Assembly (NCBI GenBank): GCA_945861065.1 | Contig: CAMASI010000003.1 | Coordinates: forward strand, 36,206-100,205 | Direction of reading: 5' to 3' | From: Klebsiella pneumoniae | GTDB lineage: Bacteria; Myxococcota_A; UBA796; GCA-2862545 | DNA: 64,000 nucleotides | In this document: piece after piece, positions 54,378-63,945 of the stretch | How positions within the stretch are numbered: position 1 is the first letter of the stretch | How the letters are laid out: every line of letters starts with the position of its first letter | The notes under the pieces: model-generated | What the model was told of the DNA's origin: nothing | Database searches by the model: none | What the model saw: the letters and a program-made list of their open reading frames with translations, nothing else | Made by a program: the position numbers and the translations under genes

Positions 54378-55856
54378 TCACGCCCGGAGCGCTGCCTTCG
54401 CTAGCATCAAATCCCCGTGTAATGGCGCCTCGACGTTTCCCGCTCGACTCACATGCACAAATGGGCGCACCAGGCCCGCCTTTTCGGCAAAAAAGCTCGC
54501 GGTCCGAGGGTCGTGGCCTGCCACCGCATGGCCTGACCCCTGAAGCGAAGAGATCGCCTCGGAAAGCGGTCCCGCCAAACGGATTCGCACCAAACTGTGG
54601 CCCGCCAACACCGCTTCTCGCGTGAAAGTCGAGCGCCCCGCCCTGCCTCTTAGGCCCGTGTTCCCGAGCACCAGCGCCACCACTTCGGTGGGACGCCCCT
54701 CGGCGCCCGATGGACCGCCACCCCAAGGGCCCCGCGCGCGCCCACCCCGGACGGGCCACGACAACACGCGCTCCCCGCGCTCCAGCGTCACTACGGTCTC
54801 GACCTCCGGTGTTTGCGGAAACAAGTCGACTGGCTCCACGGAAACCACCCGCAATCCGTGAAAAGCCAACACATCCAGGTCGCGCGCCAACGTCTCCGGT
54901 CCACAGGACACATACACCAGACGCTTCGCGGTCGCGCCCAATCGGGCCAGCGTCGCTAGATCCGCACCCCTTCGGGCTGGATTGAGCACGACGGCGTCAA
55001 ATGGCCCTTCCGGCGCCACATCTTCGACCCGCCCCGTCAACACGGTCGCTTGTCGGGGCGCTCCCAGCCGCGCCGCAGCCGCCGCCTGAGGTACCTCTTC
55101 CACCATCACCACACGTTCGCACGATGGCGCCAACATCCGACCGTAGGCCCCCACGCCGGCGTAAAGGTCCAGCACCGTTCGTGCCCCAGCGACCCCGCGT
55201 GCGACGCGCTCGTGCAGCGCACTCGCCTGTCGAGGATCCACCTGGAAAAACGCGCCGGGCGTCAGGTTGTACCCCGTACTTCCGATCCGCTCGGGAATGC
55301 TTTCAGCCCCTTCGACCACCCGCGGCGACCTGCCCATCACCCGACGACGCTCGGGGTCCGCCCGACTGACCGCAATGGAAACGAGCGCGGGCAGCCGACG
55401 GCGCAAATCCCTTAGGGCCCGAGGCCCGCCCGGAATTTCGGCCCCGACGGTCGCCAACACCAGTTGCAGCGCTCCTGTGCTCGACGACACCCTGAGGTCC
55501 ACGGAATGCACCCCGTCACGACCCCGCAACCACCCCCGAACGATCCCCAAGGCCTCCCGAAGCGAGGGCGTCAACACGGGGCAATCCGGCGTGTCCAACA
55601 CCTGCTTGCCAGTTCGGTCATACAGCCCGACCGCGACGCGATCCCGACTCACCTGCACCGGCAACTTCAAGCGGTGCCGATACCCCTCTGTCCACGGACT
55701 CGGGGCCACTTCGGGAACGGGCGGCAAGTGCCCAAAAGCAGCGAACGCCGCTACGAGACGCTCCCGTTTGATCGTCAGCTGCGCGTCGTAAGGCCGGTCG
55801 AGGAGCGGGCAACCCGGACAAGCCGGGTGGTGACGACAGTGCACCGTCGCGCTCAA
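54378..55856 (-). CDS. TrmA/RlmD-type RNA m5U methyltransferase with RluA-like tail
   Basis: A 492-residue protein. The N-terminal cysteines CRHHPACPGC fit the Fe-S cluster of RlmD-like enzymes; a Rossmann methyltransferase core has VLDLYAGVGAYG (SAM), NPARRG and the catalytic Cys in YVSCGPETLARDL. It methylates uridine C5 in RNA. The final 110 residues resemble the C-terminal part of RluA-type pseudouridine synthases (GHAVAGHDP, FAEKAGLVRPFVHVSR), lacking the catalytic HRLD Asp region. The TTG start overlaps the E1 stop (TTGA). Fusion of the two modules is unusual. Confidence 0.83.
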   Translation of the reverse strand: MSATVHCRHHPACPGCPLLDRPYDAQLTIKRERLVAAFAAFGHLPPVPEVAPSPWTEGYRHRLKLPVQVSRDRVAVGLYDRTGKQVLDTPDCPVLTPSLREALGIVRGWLRGRDGVHSVDLRVSSSTGALQLVLATVGAEIPGGPRALRDLRRRLPALVSIAVSRADPERRRVMGRSPRVVEGAESIPERIGSTGYNLTPGAFFQVDPRQASALHERVARGVAGARTVLDLYAGVGAYGRMLAPSCERVVMVEEVPQAAAAARLGAPRQATVLTGRVEDVAPEGPFDAVVLNPARRGADLATLARLGATAKRLVYVSCGPETLARDLDVLAFHGLRVVSVEPVDLFPQTPEVETVVTLERGERVLSWPVRGGRARGPWGGGPSGAEGRPTEVVALVLGNTGLRGRAGRSTFTREAVLAGHSLVRIRLAGPLSEAISSLQGSGHAVAGHDPRTASFFAEKAGLVRPFVHVSRAGNVEAPLHGDLMLAKAALRA

Positions 55857-58075
55857 CTCACAAAGTAGCGAGGCGGGATGAAGTGAGTCGAGGACCCACC
55901 CGCGACGCGCGTACCCATCAGCGCCAGCGCGCCATTCACCACGTCGTCCTCGGTGAGAACGGTGTGCGCTTCCAGGTGAAGGCTCTGGGCGATTCCCGGA
56001 ATGTTTTTCTGCCCCAATGCCAGAGACGGGATGCCCGGGTCTCCCTGCACAATCGCTCCCTGTATTTCGCGAACAAACCCACCAAATACGCGGTTTTCTG
56101 CCGCGACGATCAGGCGCCGCGTCTTACCCACACTGTTGCGTACCAAGTCGAGGTCCGGCGGAACCAGCGTGCGCAGGTCGATGACCTCTACGTCAACACC
56201 TTGTTGCGCCAGCCGTTCAGCGGCCGCCATCGACGTCCACACGGCGCGGCCCCAAGAGACCAACGTCACGTCGTTTCCTGCCCTACGAACCACGCCCCGC
56301 CCGAACGGCACAAACACGTCCGGCAGAACGGGAATCTCGCCCCGCATGATTGACTTTTTCAGCGTTGCGATTTCCCCCGCGTCCACCGGTTCCCCCGGGA
56401 ACGCAGGTCCCAACGCCTGCCGGTACATCCATTTCGGCTCAAGGCAAACCACTGGCCCGTCATACTCACCCGCCGAAAGCAGGAGACCTGCCACGTCAAA
56501 ACTCGTCGAGGGCATGAGCACCACGAGGCCGGGGATCGACGAGAAATACCCATCCAGGGACATGGAATGGTACATCGCGCCCCCGCCAAACGGGTCGGTC
56601 GGCATCCGAAGCAGGAGCTTCGACCTCGCCTGTCCCAGGTTCGACCACCGAATCAACCCGAGGTAGACCAACCAGTGAAAGGCGTTCAGGGAATAATCCC
56701 CGAATTGAATTTCCGGCAGCGCCATCAAATTCGGGTGCATGCCAAGACCCGTAGCAGCACCCAGAATCAAGGGCTCATTGAGCGGACTGTCGATGACGAG
56801 ACCCGGATGCCGTGCCGCGAGGCCCGCCGTAGCGGTCATCACGCCCCCCAACCGACCCACGTCCTGCCCGATGACGACGCCATTGTGACGGCTGATGAGC
56901 TTGTCGATCGTGGACCGAATCGCACCTGCGTAACTGACGTTCGTGGTCCGTCCCGCCTCGACCAGCGTCTCAGAGACACTCGGAAATGGCGCATACATGT
57001 GTTCAAACAAGGTGCTCGCGTCCGGATCCGGATCCGTACGAACGACGTCCATCGTCTGCCGAATCTCGGCGTCCTCGGTCTCCATGATTTTGCCGAGTTT
57101 GTGATGCGAAAAAAAGTCCCGACCTTGTCCCTGTTCGCGGGTCATGCTGTCGTCTGGGCCGAGCACCCCGCGCTCCGTTAGCAACGCGCCAAACGCGATC
57201 AAGGGGTCGTTCTGGCCCAGGTCAAACGTCACGTCAGCCGCGGAGCTGTGCCCGTTGAACCTCGGCAGGTCTTTCACGTGTAAGAAGGCCGGTCGCTGCT
57301 CTGCCCGCACATAGGTCGCACAACGAAGCATCGTGTCGTAGCTGTCGAAAAAGTCTCGCCCGTCGCAAGAAAAATGCGCCACGCCAAAGCCTTTCGCGTA
57401 CGCATTGAAGTCGACGATTCCCCGTCCTTCGTTCGGTTGGGTCGAAATCGCCACGCCATTGTCGGTCACCATGACAAGCAACGGGAGATTCCACACGCTT
57501 GCCGCATTCATGGCATCGTGAAGGTCACCCTCAGCCGTCGTGCCGTCTCCCAGGATGGCCATGGCCATTCCATCGGTGATTCCCTGCTTCTGGTACCCGA
57601 GTGCCCAGCCCGCCGCTTTGCCTAATTGCATCCCCACAGGGGATTGAACCGGCAGAATCCCCACTTCTGGAATATTGAGATGGTACACCATTTGGCGACC
57701 GCCACTCATTTTGTCCGTGGCTTTGCTGAATTGTTGACGCAACATCCGCGCCGTGAAGTCGGTCACGCCGTTGAGTTCACACCACATCGAACACAAGGCG
57801 CCCGACCGGTAATGCGCCACAAAACCGAAGCGGTCCGGCCCAACGACCCGATGGAGCGCAAGCGCGGTCGCGGTCCCGTGAACTTCTTCACCGGGACCCC
57901 AAATGGAGAATTTGACCTCCCCTCGACTCACGAGGCGGACGATCTCTTCTTCGAGTGCCCGCGAGCGTACGGCAACCCGGTACGCGTGCCGCAACTGGTC
58001 CGGGGACAGCGCTACGTGTTCGGAAGTTCCGTTCTCCACGCGCCCAGACGAGACGACGGGGGCGACGATGTGCAT
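55853..58075 (-). CDS. 2-oxoacid dehydrogenase E1, fused alpha and beta subunits
   Basis: A 740-residue thiamine-diphosphate enzyme. The alpha half (1-380) has the TPP motif GDGTTAEGDLHDAMNAAS ending in the ligand Asn and the substrate segment; the beta half (390-740) shows VIGQDVGRLGGVMTAT, NEPLILGAATGLGMH, the Q/E residue FGDYSLNAFHW and VVAAENRVFGGF. The pair is usually encoded as separate subunits (bkdA/bkdB, pdhA/pdhB); the fusion occurs in some lineages. It decarboxylates a 2-oxoacid and passes the acyl group to E2. No E2 or E3 gene is within view. ATG 58075 has CGGAG five bases upstream. Confidence 0.92.
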   Translation of the reverse strand: MHIVAPVVSSGRVENGTSEHVALSPDQLRHAYRVAVRSRALEEEIVRLVSRGEVKFSIWGPGEEVHGTATALALHRVVGPDRFGFVAHYRSGALCSMWCELNGVTDFTARMLRQQFSKATDKMSGGRQMVYHLNIPEVGILPVQSPVGMQLGKAAGWALGYQKQGITDGMAMAILGDGTTAEGDLHDAMNAASVWNLPLLVMVTDNGVAISTQPNEGRGIVDFNAYAKGFGVAHFSCDGRDFFDSYDTMLRCATYVRAEQRPAFLHVKDLPRFNGHSSAADVTFDLGQNDPLIAFGALLTERGVLGPDDSMTREQGQGRDFFSHHKLGKIMETEDAEIRQTMDVVRTDPDPDASTLFEHMYAPFPSVSETLVEAGRTTNVSYAGAIRSTIDKLISRHNGVVIGQDVGRLGGVMTATAGLAARHPGLVIDSPLNEPLILGAATGLGMHPNLMALPEIQFGDYSLNAFHWLVYLGLIRWSNLGQARSKLLLRMPTDPFGGGAMYHSMSLDGYFSSIPGLVVLMPSTSFDVAGLLLSAGEYDGPVVCLEPKWMYRQALGPAFPGEPVDAGEIATLKKSIMRGEIPVLPDVFVPFGRGVVRRAGNDVTLVSWGRAVWTSMAAAERLAQQGVDVEVIDLRTLVPPDLDLVRNSVGKTRRLIVAAENRVFGGFVREIQGAIVQGDPGIPSLALGQKNIPGIAQSLHLEAHTVLTEDDVVNGALALMGTRVAGGSSTHFIPPRYFVS

Positions 58076-58128
58076 GGCGGCTCCGCAACCCACCCGAGCG
58101 GGCGGGCACGCCGTCTAACCCTACAGCG

Positions 58129-59409
58129 GTGCGCAAGCTGGGGCCACGCGCCGGTGCCACGTTAGCGGCCGCGTCCGCTGGAGGACGCCTGGCAGACCGG
58201 TCCGCTATCGTCATTGGGGGCGGGATCTCCGGCGTGTTGTGCACGGGTGCGCTCGCCCGGGCGGGCTTTCGTGTCACCAACTTGGAGGCACGCCACCTGG
58301 GCGCCGGTTCGAGTAGCCGGACCGCCGCTGGAATTCGCCAACAATTCGGGACGGACGCCACGGTCCGGGCGATGCGCTACTGTGTGCGATGGTATCGCGG
58401 ATTCTCCGACGAGACCGACGGGAACGCGCTTCCCATCATACAGAACGGCTACCTGTTTCTGTTCGACACGCCAGAGGGCGAGCGGATTGCCGAGCAGCGA
58501 GTCGCGGTCCAACGGGCCGCCGGCCTTTCCGAGATCGAGTTGCTCCGCCGTACCGCGTTGCGCAGCCGCTTCCCGTGGGTGGGCGAGCACATCACAGCGG
58601 GCACCTTCTGCCCGACCGACGGTTTCCTCCTTCCTCACCTGGTGTACATGGATGGCGCGGCTGCTGCCAAACGCCTCGGCGCGACCTTTGTGCAAGGTGC
58701 GGCGGTCATAGGCGCATCACGGCGCAACGGTCTGTTGACGGAGGTGCACACCACACGTGGCAACTTCGCAGCTGACGTATTCGTGGACTGTACCAACGCT
58801 TGGACGCGGCGTACCGCGGCGCTGCTCGGCGCAGAAGTGCTGCCGGTCGATCCCCTCAAGCGGTACCTGTGGATGTTGGGACGAGGAACGAGTTTATCCG
58901 CCGCCGATTTCGGCCAGATGCCACTCGTCATCACACCGTTGGGCGCGTATTGTCGTCCCGAAAACGCGGACACGCTGCTGCTCGGAAAGCTCAACCCCGC
59001 GGAGCCCGAACCCAATTTCACCTACGAGGACCAGGATCGGATCGATCCAGCCATGGCGCACAACACCGGCGTGGACGCTTGGCCGTGGTCCGCCTGGGCC
59101 GAACTCGCCGAAGCCTTGCCCCCAATGGCCGAATTGGGGGGCCTACTCGCTACGACCAGCGGCTACTACGCGACGACGCCGGACCACAATCCGTTCTACG
59201 GCTTCGACCGGCAGCTGCCCAACCTCGTGCGGGCGGTGGGATATTCTGGGCACGGCGCGATGCTCGGACCGTTCACCGCCGCCACTGTCACCGCATTGTG
59301 CGAGGCGGGTCACGACCTCGACGCGGTCAAACTCGACGGGGAAACCGTCTCTCTGGCGTCTTTCCGAATTGGACGAGAGCCGAATCACCCCGAAGCGATG
59401 GTGATCTGA
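58129..59409 (+). CDS. FAD-dependent amine/amino-acid oxidoreductase (DadA-like)
   Basis: A 426-residue FAD enzyme of the DAO fold. The FAD motif is VIGGGISGVLCTGALARAGF with LEARHLGAGSSSRTAAGI, and the C-terminal GYSGHGAMLGP binds the flavin's pyrimidine side. Substrates could be D-amino acids, glycine betaine relatives or similar. The GTG at 58129 is chosen; it is divergent from the E1 gene with a 53-bp gap. It overlaps the next gene by one nt (TGATG). Confidence 0.87.
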   Translation: MRKLGPRAGATLAAASAGGRLADRSAIVIGGGISGVLCTGALARAGFRVTNLEARHLGAGSSSRTAAGIRQQFGTDATVRAMRYCVRWYRGFSDETDGNALPIIQNGYLFLFDTPEGERIAEQRVAVQRAAGLSEIELLRRTALRSRFPWVGEHITAGTFCPTDGFLLPHLVYMDGAAAAKRLGATFVQGAAVIGASRRNGLLTEVHTTRGNFAADVFVDCTNAWTRRTAALLGAEVLPVDPLKRYLWMLGRGTSLSAADFGQMPLVITPLGAYCRPENADTLLLGKLNPAEPEPNFTYEDQDRIDPAMAHNTGVDAWPWSAWAELAEALPPMAELGGLLATTSGYYATTPDHNPFYGFDRQLPNLVRAVGYSGHGAMLGPFTAATVTALCEAGHDLDAVKLDGETVSLASFRIGREPNHPEAMVI

Positions 59410-59987
59410 TGCGCCGTACAAGAGCAGGATTCGCTGTTGTCGCGGGCGGTCTCCTCGCCGTGCTGCTCGGGCTGTGGCTCCGACCGAACACGGGCCCCAG
59501 CTTGACCGGCGAGGCCCTCAACGTAGAGGAGGAAATTGCGCGAAGAACACCGAAAGGTCCGACATCACCGCCGCCCGCCAACGCCGCCGCACTCATTCAG
59601 CGAGCGATAGAACGGGCGGACGATCCCCGACCGGCCGCTGAACCCAAGAAAGCGCTCGATCCCGACACAGTTTACGACAGCGATCTGCTCGGAGCTGCGC
59701 GGGCCGCGATGGCGCGCAAAGAAGAGATCTTGACCTGCCTTCGTAAGCAGGAAGCGGCTGGCACCACGCTCCCCCAGCGCGTCAGCATCCATTTCCAGCT
59801 CGAAGAGGCGGGCGAAGAGAGCCGAGCTTTCGTCTCTCTGGACCACAAAGGCGACCAGAACAACGACATCGCCGATGCCTGCCTCAAACAACTCTTTGCC
59901 GACGTGCGGTTCGACGAGTTGATGGGGCTCGCCGAATTCGTCTGGCCCTTTCCGAGCGCGTGGCTCGACGAGGAACCCACCGACTGA
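59409..59987 (+). CDS. AgmX/PglI-type C-terminal-domain protein
   Basis: A 192-residue protein with an N-terminal membrane anchor (AGFAVVAGGLLAVLLGLWL) and a periplasmic domain in which RAAMARKEEILTCLRKQ, FQLEEAGEESRAFVSL and IADACLKQLFADVRF follow the AgmX/PglI C-terminal pattern seen in myxobacterial envelope and gliding proteins (two conserved Cys, near 116 and 157). The exact role is unknown. ATG 59409 overlaps the oxidoreductase stop. It precedes a FadL-like porin gene. Confidence 0.65.
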   Translation: MRRTRAGFAVVAGGLLAVLLGLWLRPNTGPSLTGEALNVEEEIARRTPKGPTSPPPANAAALIQRAIERADDPRPAAEPKKALDPDTVYDSDLLGAARAAMARKEEILTCLRKQEAAGTTLPQRVSIHFQLEEAGEESRAFVSLDHKGDQNNDIADACLKQLFADVRFDELMGLAEFVWPFPSAWLDEEPTD

Positions 59988-60035
59988 CGGTGCCCAGGAG
60001 CGCCGGGTTAGACGCGCCCAACCGCAGAGGTGTCC

Positions 60036-61601
60036 TTGTTCGTCCTGTTGTGCACCGTCGCCTATGCCAGCAGCCTCGACAACCTGGAAGTGGGCGGCGC
60101 GTGGGGCACACCGACTGCGACCAATCCGACCGCAGCATGGTGGAATCCGGGCGGACTCGCAATCCGCGATGGTTTTCAGTTGTACGTGGAAGGCGCCCCG
60201 ACGGTGGCCGGGGTCAAGGTCGTCCGGGACAATCCCGACTACGGAACCATTGACCCCGCGAATGCCCTCGACCTCGATGGCGACGGCGACGACGAACTCA
60301 CCTATGACTACGGCGGCGAAGAACGTTTCACCTACAGCGGTGTGGCGCCCTTTGTCGGCGCCTCCTTCAGCACCCACGGATTCGGCATCGGTGCCGCGCT
60401 TGCGGTTCCGACGGCCCGCGGAGGGTCCTCGGACCAGGAGATGGGCCCCAGCCGCTACGCACTTCGTGACGGCGACATCACCGCAATTCACGCCATCCTC
60501 GGCCTCGCCTACGATATCGCCGACAAGGTAGCGATTGGTGCCACTGGGAGCTTTGTCTCCAGCCGATGGGACGCCAACATCGATACCGAAGTGTTCAGCT
60601 CCTACGGCCCTGCCTTTCGCGACCAACTCAGCAATGAAACCATCAACGCTACCTACCAAAGCGGCTACATCGAAGACCCATCGTACACGACCACGTTGGA
60701 TTTCGACGTTCTGACCGATACGACCTGGACCTTCGGCACCGGCGTTCTGATCCACCCCATCGACAAACTCGACATTGGAATCGCCTACAACCACGGGATT
60801 TCCGTCGTCAACGAAGGAGACGTCGCGCTGCATTTCTCGTGCCCTCCGCTCAACGATGGCGCCTCCACACTCGCTGCTGGCCTCACCGGCACGTGTATTA
60901 CCGATCCTGATTCGGGCGAACGAGTGCCCGCGACGCTGAACGGTACCTCGAGCGTGGGCTATTCGTTGCCCGGTCGCCTCCATCTCGGTGTCGCACTTCG
61001 CCCCTCGGACCCGCTTCGCCTGGAGTTGTTTGGGGCCTGGGTCCGGTGGTCTGCATTTACCGAGTACGACATTTACACGAATATTCCGTCGAGCGCGGTT
61101 CCGGTCGAAGACCCCGTGCTCGCTCAGTTCACTTCGGATCTCGTGAGCCAGCATCGGGCGTGGGCGCGTGACAACGTAGACACATTCTTCGTCGCCTTCG
61201 ATACCAAAGTGGAGCCCACGGAGAAGCTGACGCTCGGGGGCCGGGTGATGTATGACCACGGTGCGGTTCCTTCGGCCGCGATGTCTGCAAATAACTTCGA
61301 TATGCCCTCCATCATCCCCTCAATCATGGGGCAGTTCCGACCGTCCAAAGCCGTGGGCATTGGCGCCTCCTGGGGCCATACGTTCATGACGAAGCGGGTC
61401 ATTACTGACTCCGCGTTCGCCATTTTTACGTCTGAAAACTACCCGCCGGAGCCCGGGCGGTATTTCTGGCCCGAGAGCAACGGAACCTACACCGGACATA
61501 TCGATCGGTTCGGCGTGTCCCTCATGGTGGGCCTCGGGGGAGAAAAAGACCCGGTCAAGCGGGCTGACCCGAAGAAGAAACCCGATCCGGGTCCACGTTG
61601 A
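60036..61601 (+). CDS. FadL/OMPP1-like outer-membrane transporter
   Basis: A 521-residue outer-membrane protein. After a short signal (FVLLCTVAYAS) it shows the FadL hatch-like NPTAAWWNPGGLAI, followed by many amphipathic strands (GVAPFVGASFST, FGIGAALAVPTA, WTFGTGVLIHP, GYSLPGRLHLGVALRP, FGVSLMVGL). FadL proteins take up long-chain fatty acids or other hydrophobic substrates. TTG at 60036 has GAGG five bases before it; GTG 60030 is the alternative. It overlaps gpmI as TTGA. The substrate is unknown, but could be relevant to the fatty-acyl genes of the window. Confidence 0.85.
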   Translation: MFVLLCTVAYASSLDNLEVGGAWGTPTATNPTAAWWNPGGLAIRDGFQLYVEGAPTVAGVKVVRDNPDYGTIDPANALDLDGDGDDELTYDYGGEERFTYSGVAPFVGASFSTHGFGIGAALAVPTARGGSSDQEMGPSRYALRDGDITAIHAILGLAYDIADKVAIGATGSFVSSRWDANIDTEVFSSYGPAFRDQLSNETINATYQSGYIEDPSYTTTLDFDVLTDTTWTFGTGVLIHPIDKLDIGIAYNHGISVVNEGDVALHFSCPPLNDGASTLAAGLTGTCITDPDSGERVPATLNGTSSVGYSLPGRLHLGVALRPSDPLRLELFGAWVRWSAFTEYDIYTNIPSSAVPVEDPVLAQFTSDLVSQHRAWARDNVDTFFVAFDTKVEPTEKLTLGGRVMYDHGAVPSAAMSANNFDMPSIIPSIMGQFRPSKAVGIGASWGHTFMTKRVITDSAFAIFTSENYPPEPGRYFWPESNGTYTGHIDRFGVSLMVGLGGEKDPVKRADPKKKPDPGPR

Positions 61602-63217
61602 ACCGGGGGCACCGACGACCCGAAGGACCCGTCGTATTGGCCATTCTCGACGGGCTGGGGATCGGCGGAGGCGGCGAAGATGACGCGGTCGCCACCGCCC
61701 ACACCCCGCACTTGAAATGGTTGGCTCAGCATTCCGCCTACCGTACGCTCAAGGCGCATGGCCTTGCCGTCGGCTTGCCTTCTGACGCCGACATGGGGAA
61801 TTCCGAAGTCGGCCACAACGCCATGGGCGCTGGCCGCGTGTTTGACCAGGGTGCCCGACTCGTCAATGACGCGTTCGCTACCGGTGCGGCGTGGTCCAGC
61901 CCCACGTGGCAACGTCTGAGGGCCGGGCGAACGCTTCATCTGCTCGGCCTCCTGTCCGACGGCAACGTACACAGCCATGTCGACCACCTCTACGCACTGC
62001 TCGCCCGTGCACAGGTGGATGGCATACAGCGCCTCCGGTTGCACCTACTCACCGACGGTCGCGACGTATCGCCCCGGAGCGCACTCACGTGGTTGGAGCC
62101 ACTCGAAGCGTGCCTCAAGGCCCACAACGACGCCGGTCGTGATTGGGCCGTCGCGAGCGGCGGCGGTCGCATGTTCGTCACGATGGACCGCTATGAGTCC
62201 GATTGGTCCATCGTACAACGTGGGTGGTTGGCGCACGTGCACGGCGTCGGGCGCACCTTCCCCTCCGCTACGGCGGCTGTTCGCACGTTTTATGCCGAAT
62301 CTACGACCGGTACGGACCAGGACCACCCCCCTTTCGTCATCGTCAACGCCGCTGGTGAGCCGACGGGTCGGATACTTGACGGTGATTCCGTATTACTTTT
62401 CAATTTCCGCGGCGACCGCGCCATTCAGTTGTCTCGGTGTTTCGAGCAGGAACAACTCAACGCGTTCGATCGAGGCCGGCGTCCAAACGTGTTTTTTGCC
62501 GGAATGATGCAATACGACGGCGACAACCGCCTGCCTTCCTATTTCTTGGTCGCGCCACCGGTCATCGACGGTACCGTCGGCGAGTTGTTCGTTGGGGCGG
62601 GTCTGGCGTCGTTCGCGACCGCTGAGACCCAAAAATTTGGCCATATCACCTACTTCTTCAACGGAAATCGCTCGGCGAAGCTCGACGACCGCCTCGATCA
62701 ATGGCAAGAAATTCCTTCGGATCGCGCCCCTTTCGAGGAGCGGCCGTGGATGAAAGCGGCTGAGGTCACCGACGCGGCCATCGTGGCCATCACCTCCAAT
62801 CGGTACCAGACCGTGAGGCTCAACTTGGCCAATTGCGACATGGTCGGCCATACCGGCGCCCTCAACAGTGCGCGGTTGGCGGTGGACGCGGTCGATTTAT
62901 GTGTCGGGCGCCTGATCAACGCGGTACGATTGGCGCGCGGGGTCCTCGTCGTGACGGCAGACCATGGAAACGCAGACCAGATGTGGCAACGAGACAAAGC
63001 GGGCCGTCCAGTGTGCGAACCGAACGGCGCGCCGATCCCGATGACCAGCCATACGCTCAATCCCGTGCCCTTCGCTGTGGTTGATTCAAGGGGTGCTCGC
63101 ACGTTGCGCGGCGACCTTCCCGGCGCCGGCATCGCTTCCGTGGGTTCCACGTTGCTCGCTTTGTGTGGCTTGCAGGTTCCAACGGGATGGGAACCGAGCC
63201 TGCTGGACCCCGAATGA
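61598..63217 (+). CDS. gpmI: 2,3-bisphosphoglycerate-independent phosphoglycerate mutase
   Basis: A 539-residue iPGM. It has ILDGLG (metal ligand Asp), DMGNSEVGH with the catalytic Ser, HLLTDGRDVSPRS, FNFRGDRAIQLS, and NCDMVGHTG and TADHGNADQM metal-binding motifs. It interconverts 3- and 2-phosphoglycerate in glycolysis with two Mn ions. Start is TTG at 61598, overlapping the FadL-like stop. Length and motifs are normal. It overlaps the last lipoprotein gene by ATGA. Confidence 0.97.
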   Translation: MNRGHRRPEGPVVLAILDGLGIGGGGEDDAVATAHTPHLKWLAQHSAYRTLKAHGLAVGLPSDADMGNSEVGHNAMGAGRVFDQGARLVNDAFATGAAWSSPTWQRLRAGRTLHLLGLLSDGNVHSHVDHLYALLARAQVDGIQRLRLHLLTDGRDVSPRSALTWLEPLEACLKAHNDAGRDWAVASGGGRMFVTMDRYESDWSIVQRGWLAHVHGVGRTFPSATAAVRTFYAESTTGTDQDHPPFVIVNAAGEPTGRILDGDSVLLFNFRGDRAIQLSRCFEQEQLNAFDRGRRPNVFFAGMMQYDGDNRLPSYFLVAPPVIDGTVGELFVGAGLASFATAETQKFGHITYFFNGNRSAKLDDRLDQWQEIPSDRAPFEERPWMKAAEVTDAAIVAITSNRYQTVRLNLANCDMVGHTGALNSARLAVDAVDLCVGRLINAVRLARGVLVVTADHGNADQMWQRDKAGRPVCEPNGAPIPMTSHTLNPVPFAVVDSRGARTLRGDLPGAGIASVGSTLLALCGLQVPTGWEPSLLDPE

Positions 63218-63843
63218 ATACTCTAAGCGCGCTCTTCACCGCTGGTTGCACGGTCGTTGCCAACCTCGACGGCCAAGTCCCGGCCGACAACAGCACCGAC
63301 ACAACGACCGACACGGTTGAGTCGTCGCCGCCGCCCACCCAAACCGCAGGCGAAAAGACCCATCTGCCACCTGTCGACGCCGGGGATTGCAGCATTATCG
63401 GCGTATTCTGCCAACTCGCATCGGGCGGCGGCAAGGTCGTCGAGCGTCATCCAAACGGCACCCTCGTGCTCGCTGGCACGGTCGGAAACGTGTTGGTTCG
63501 CGCGCCCTCGTGTGTGAATCTTACCTATGAAAATGTGCTGGCCGTCGCGTGGGAGGTCGACCCGGAGCAGCTCGTCGGGTCCGAACTACAATGGTACGGC
63601 CAGGGCCTCCTTCACACGGCAAACCCAGTGGAGGACACCGACAACAGCTGGCTGGGCTCGGTGACGATACCCGAATCGGTGTACGGAATTCCCGAATGCA
63701 ATTCGGAGCTGCGGTCGTTCATCATGGACGAGTTGCCCTCCGACAGCTCAGACTACATCATGCAATTCACCGCCCAGACGACCCGATTTCTCGCTGGCAG
63801 TGCAGAATGTCCGATCAACGGAACCGAAGCCGATTCGGGCTAA
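63214..63843 (+). CDS. Small lipoprotein of unknown function
   Basis: A 209-residue lipoprotein (lipobox AGC, very short signal MNTLSALFTAGC), Thr/Asp/Pro-rich linker (residues 18-50), then a beta-rich domain with four Cys (near 59, 67, 103 and 169). No family is recognised. It is coupled to gpmI by an ATGA overlap, but a link to glycolysis is unlikely; the pairing may reflect co-transcription only. Confidence 0.75.
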   Translation: MNTLSALFTAGCTVVANLDGQVPADNSTDTTTDTVESSPPPTQTAGEKTHLPPVDAGDCSIIGVFCQLASGGGKVVERHPNGTLVLAGTVGNVLVRAPSCVNLTYENVLAVAWEVDPEQLVGSELQWYGQGLLHTANPVEDTDNSWLGSVTIPESVYGIPECNSELRSFIMDELPSDSSDYIMQFTAQTTRFLAGSAECPINGTEADSG

Positions 63844-63880
63844 CCCCGAGGGGGGCGCGATCCCCACAAGCCGGGCCCGG

Positions 63881-63928
63881 CCCGCTCCCGGTCCCGCTCC
63901 CGGTCCCGCTCCCGACCCCCGCTCCCGG
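63881..63928. repeat. Tandem 12-bp repeat
   Basis: CCCGCTCCCGGT occurs at 63881-63892 and 63893-63904, then twice in changed form to 63928. It is in the gap after the last lipoprotein gene and before the end of a minus-strand reading frame. It is a simple-sequence tract, probably prone to slippage. Confidence 0.55.
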
Positions 63929-63945
63929 CGTCGCCCCTGGAAGCG

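Noticed and set aside
54378..54759. Separate minus-strand gene in the region of the RlmD tail
   Set aside because: The longer minus-strand frame at 54106-54759 is a different reading frame of the same methyltransferase gene and has no domain.
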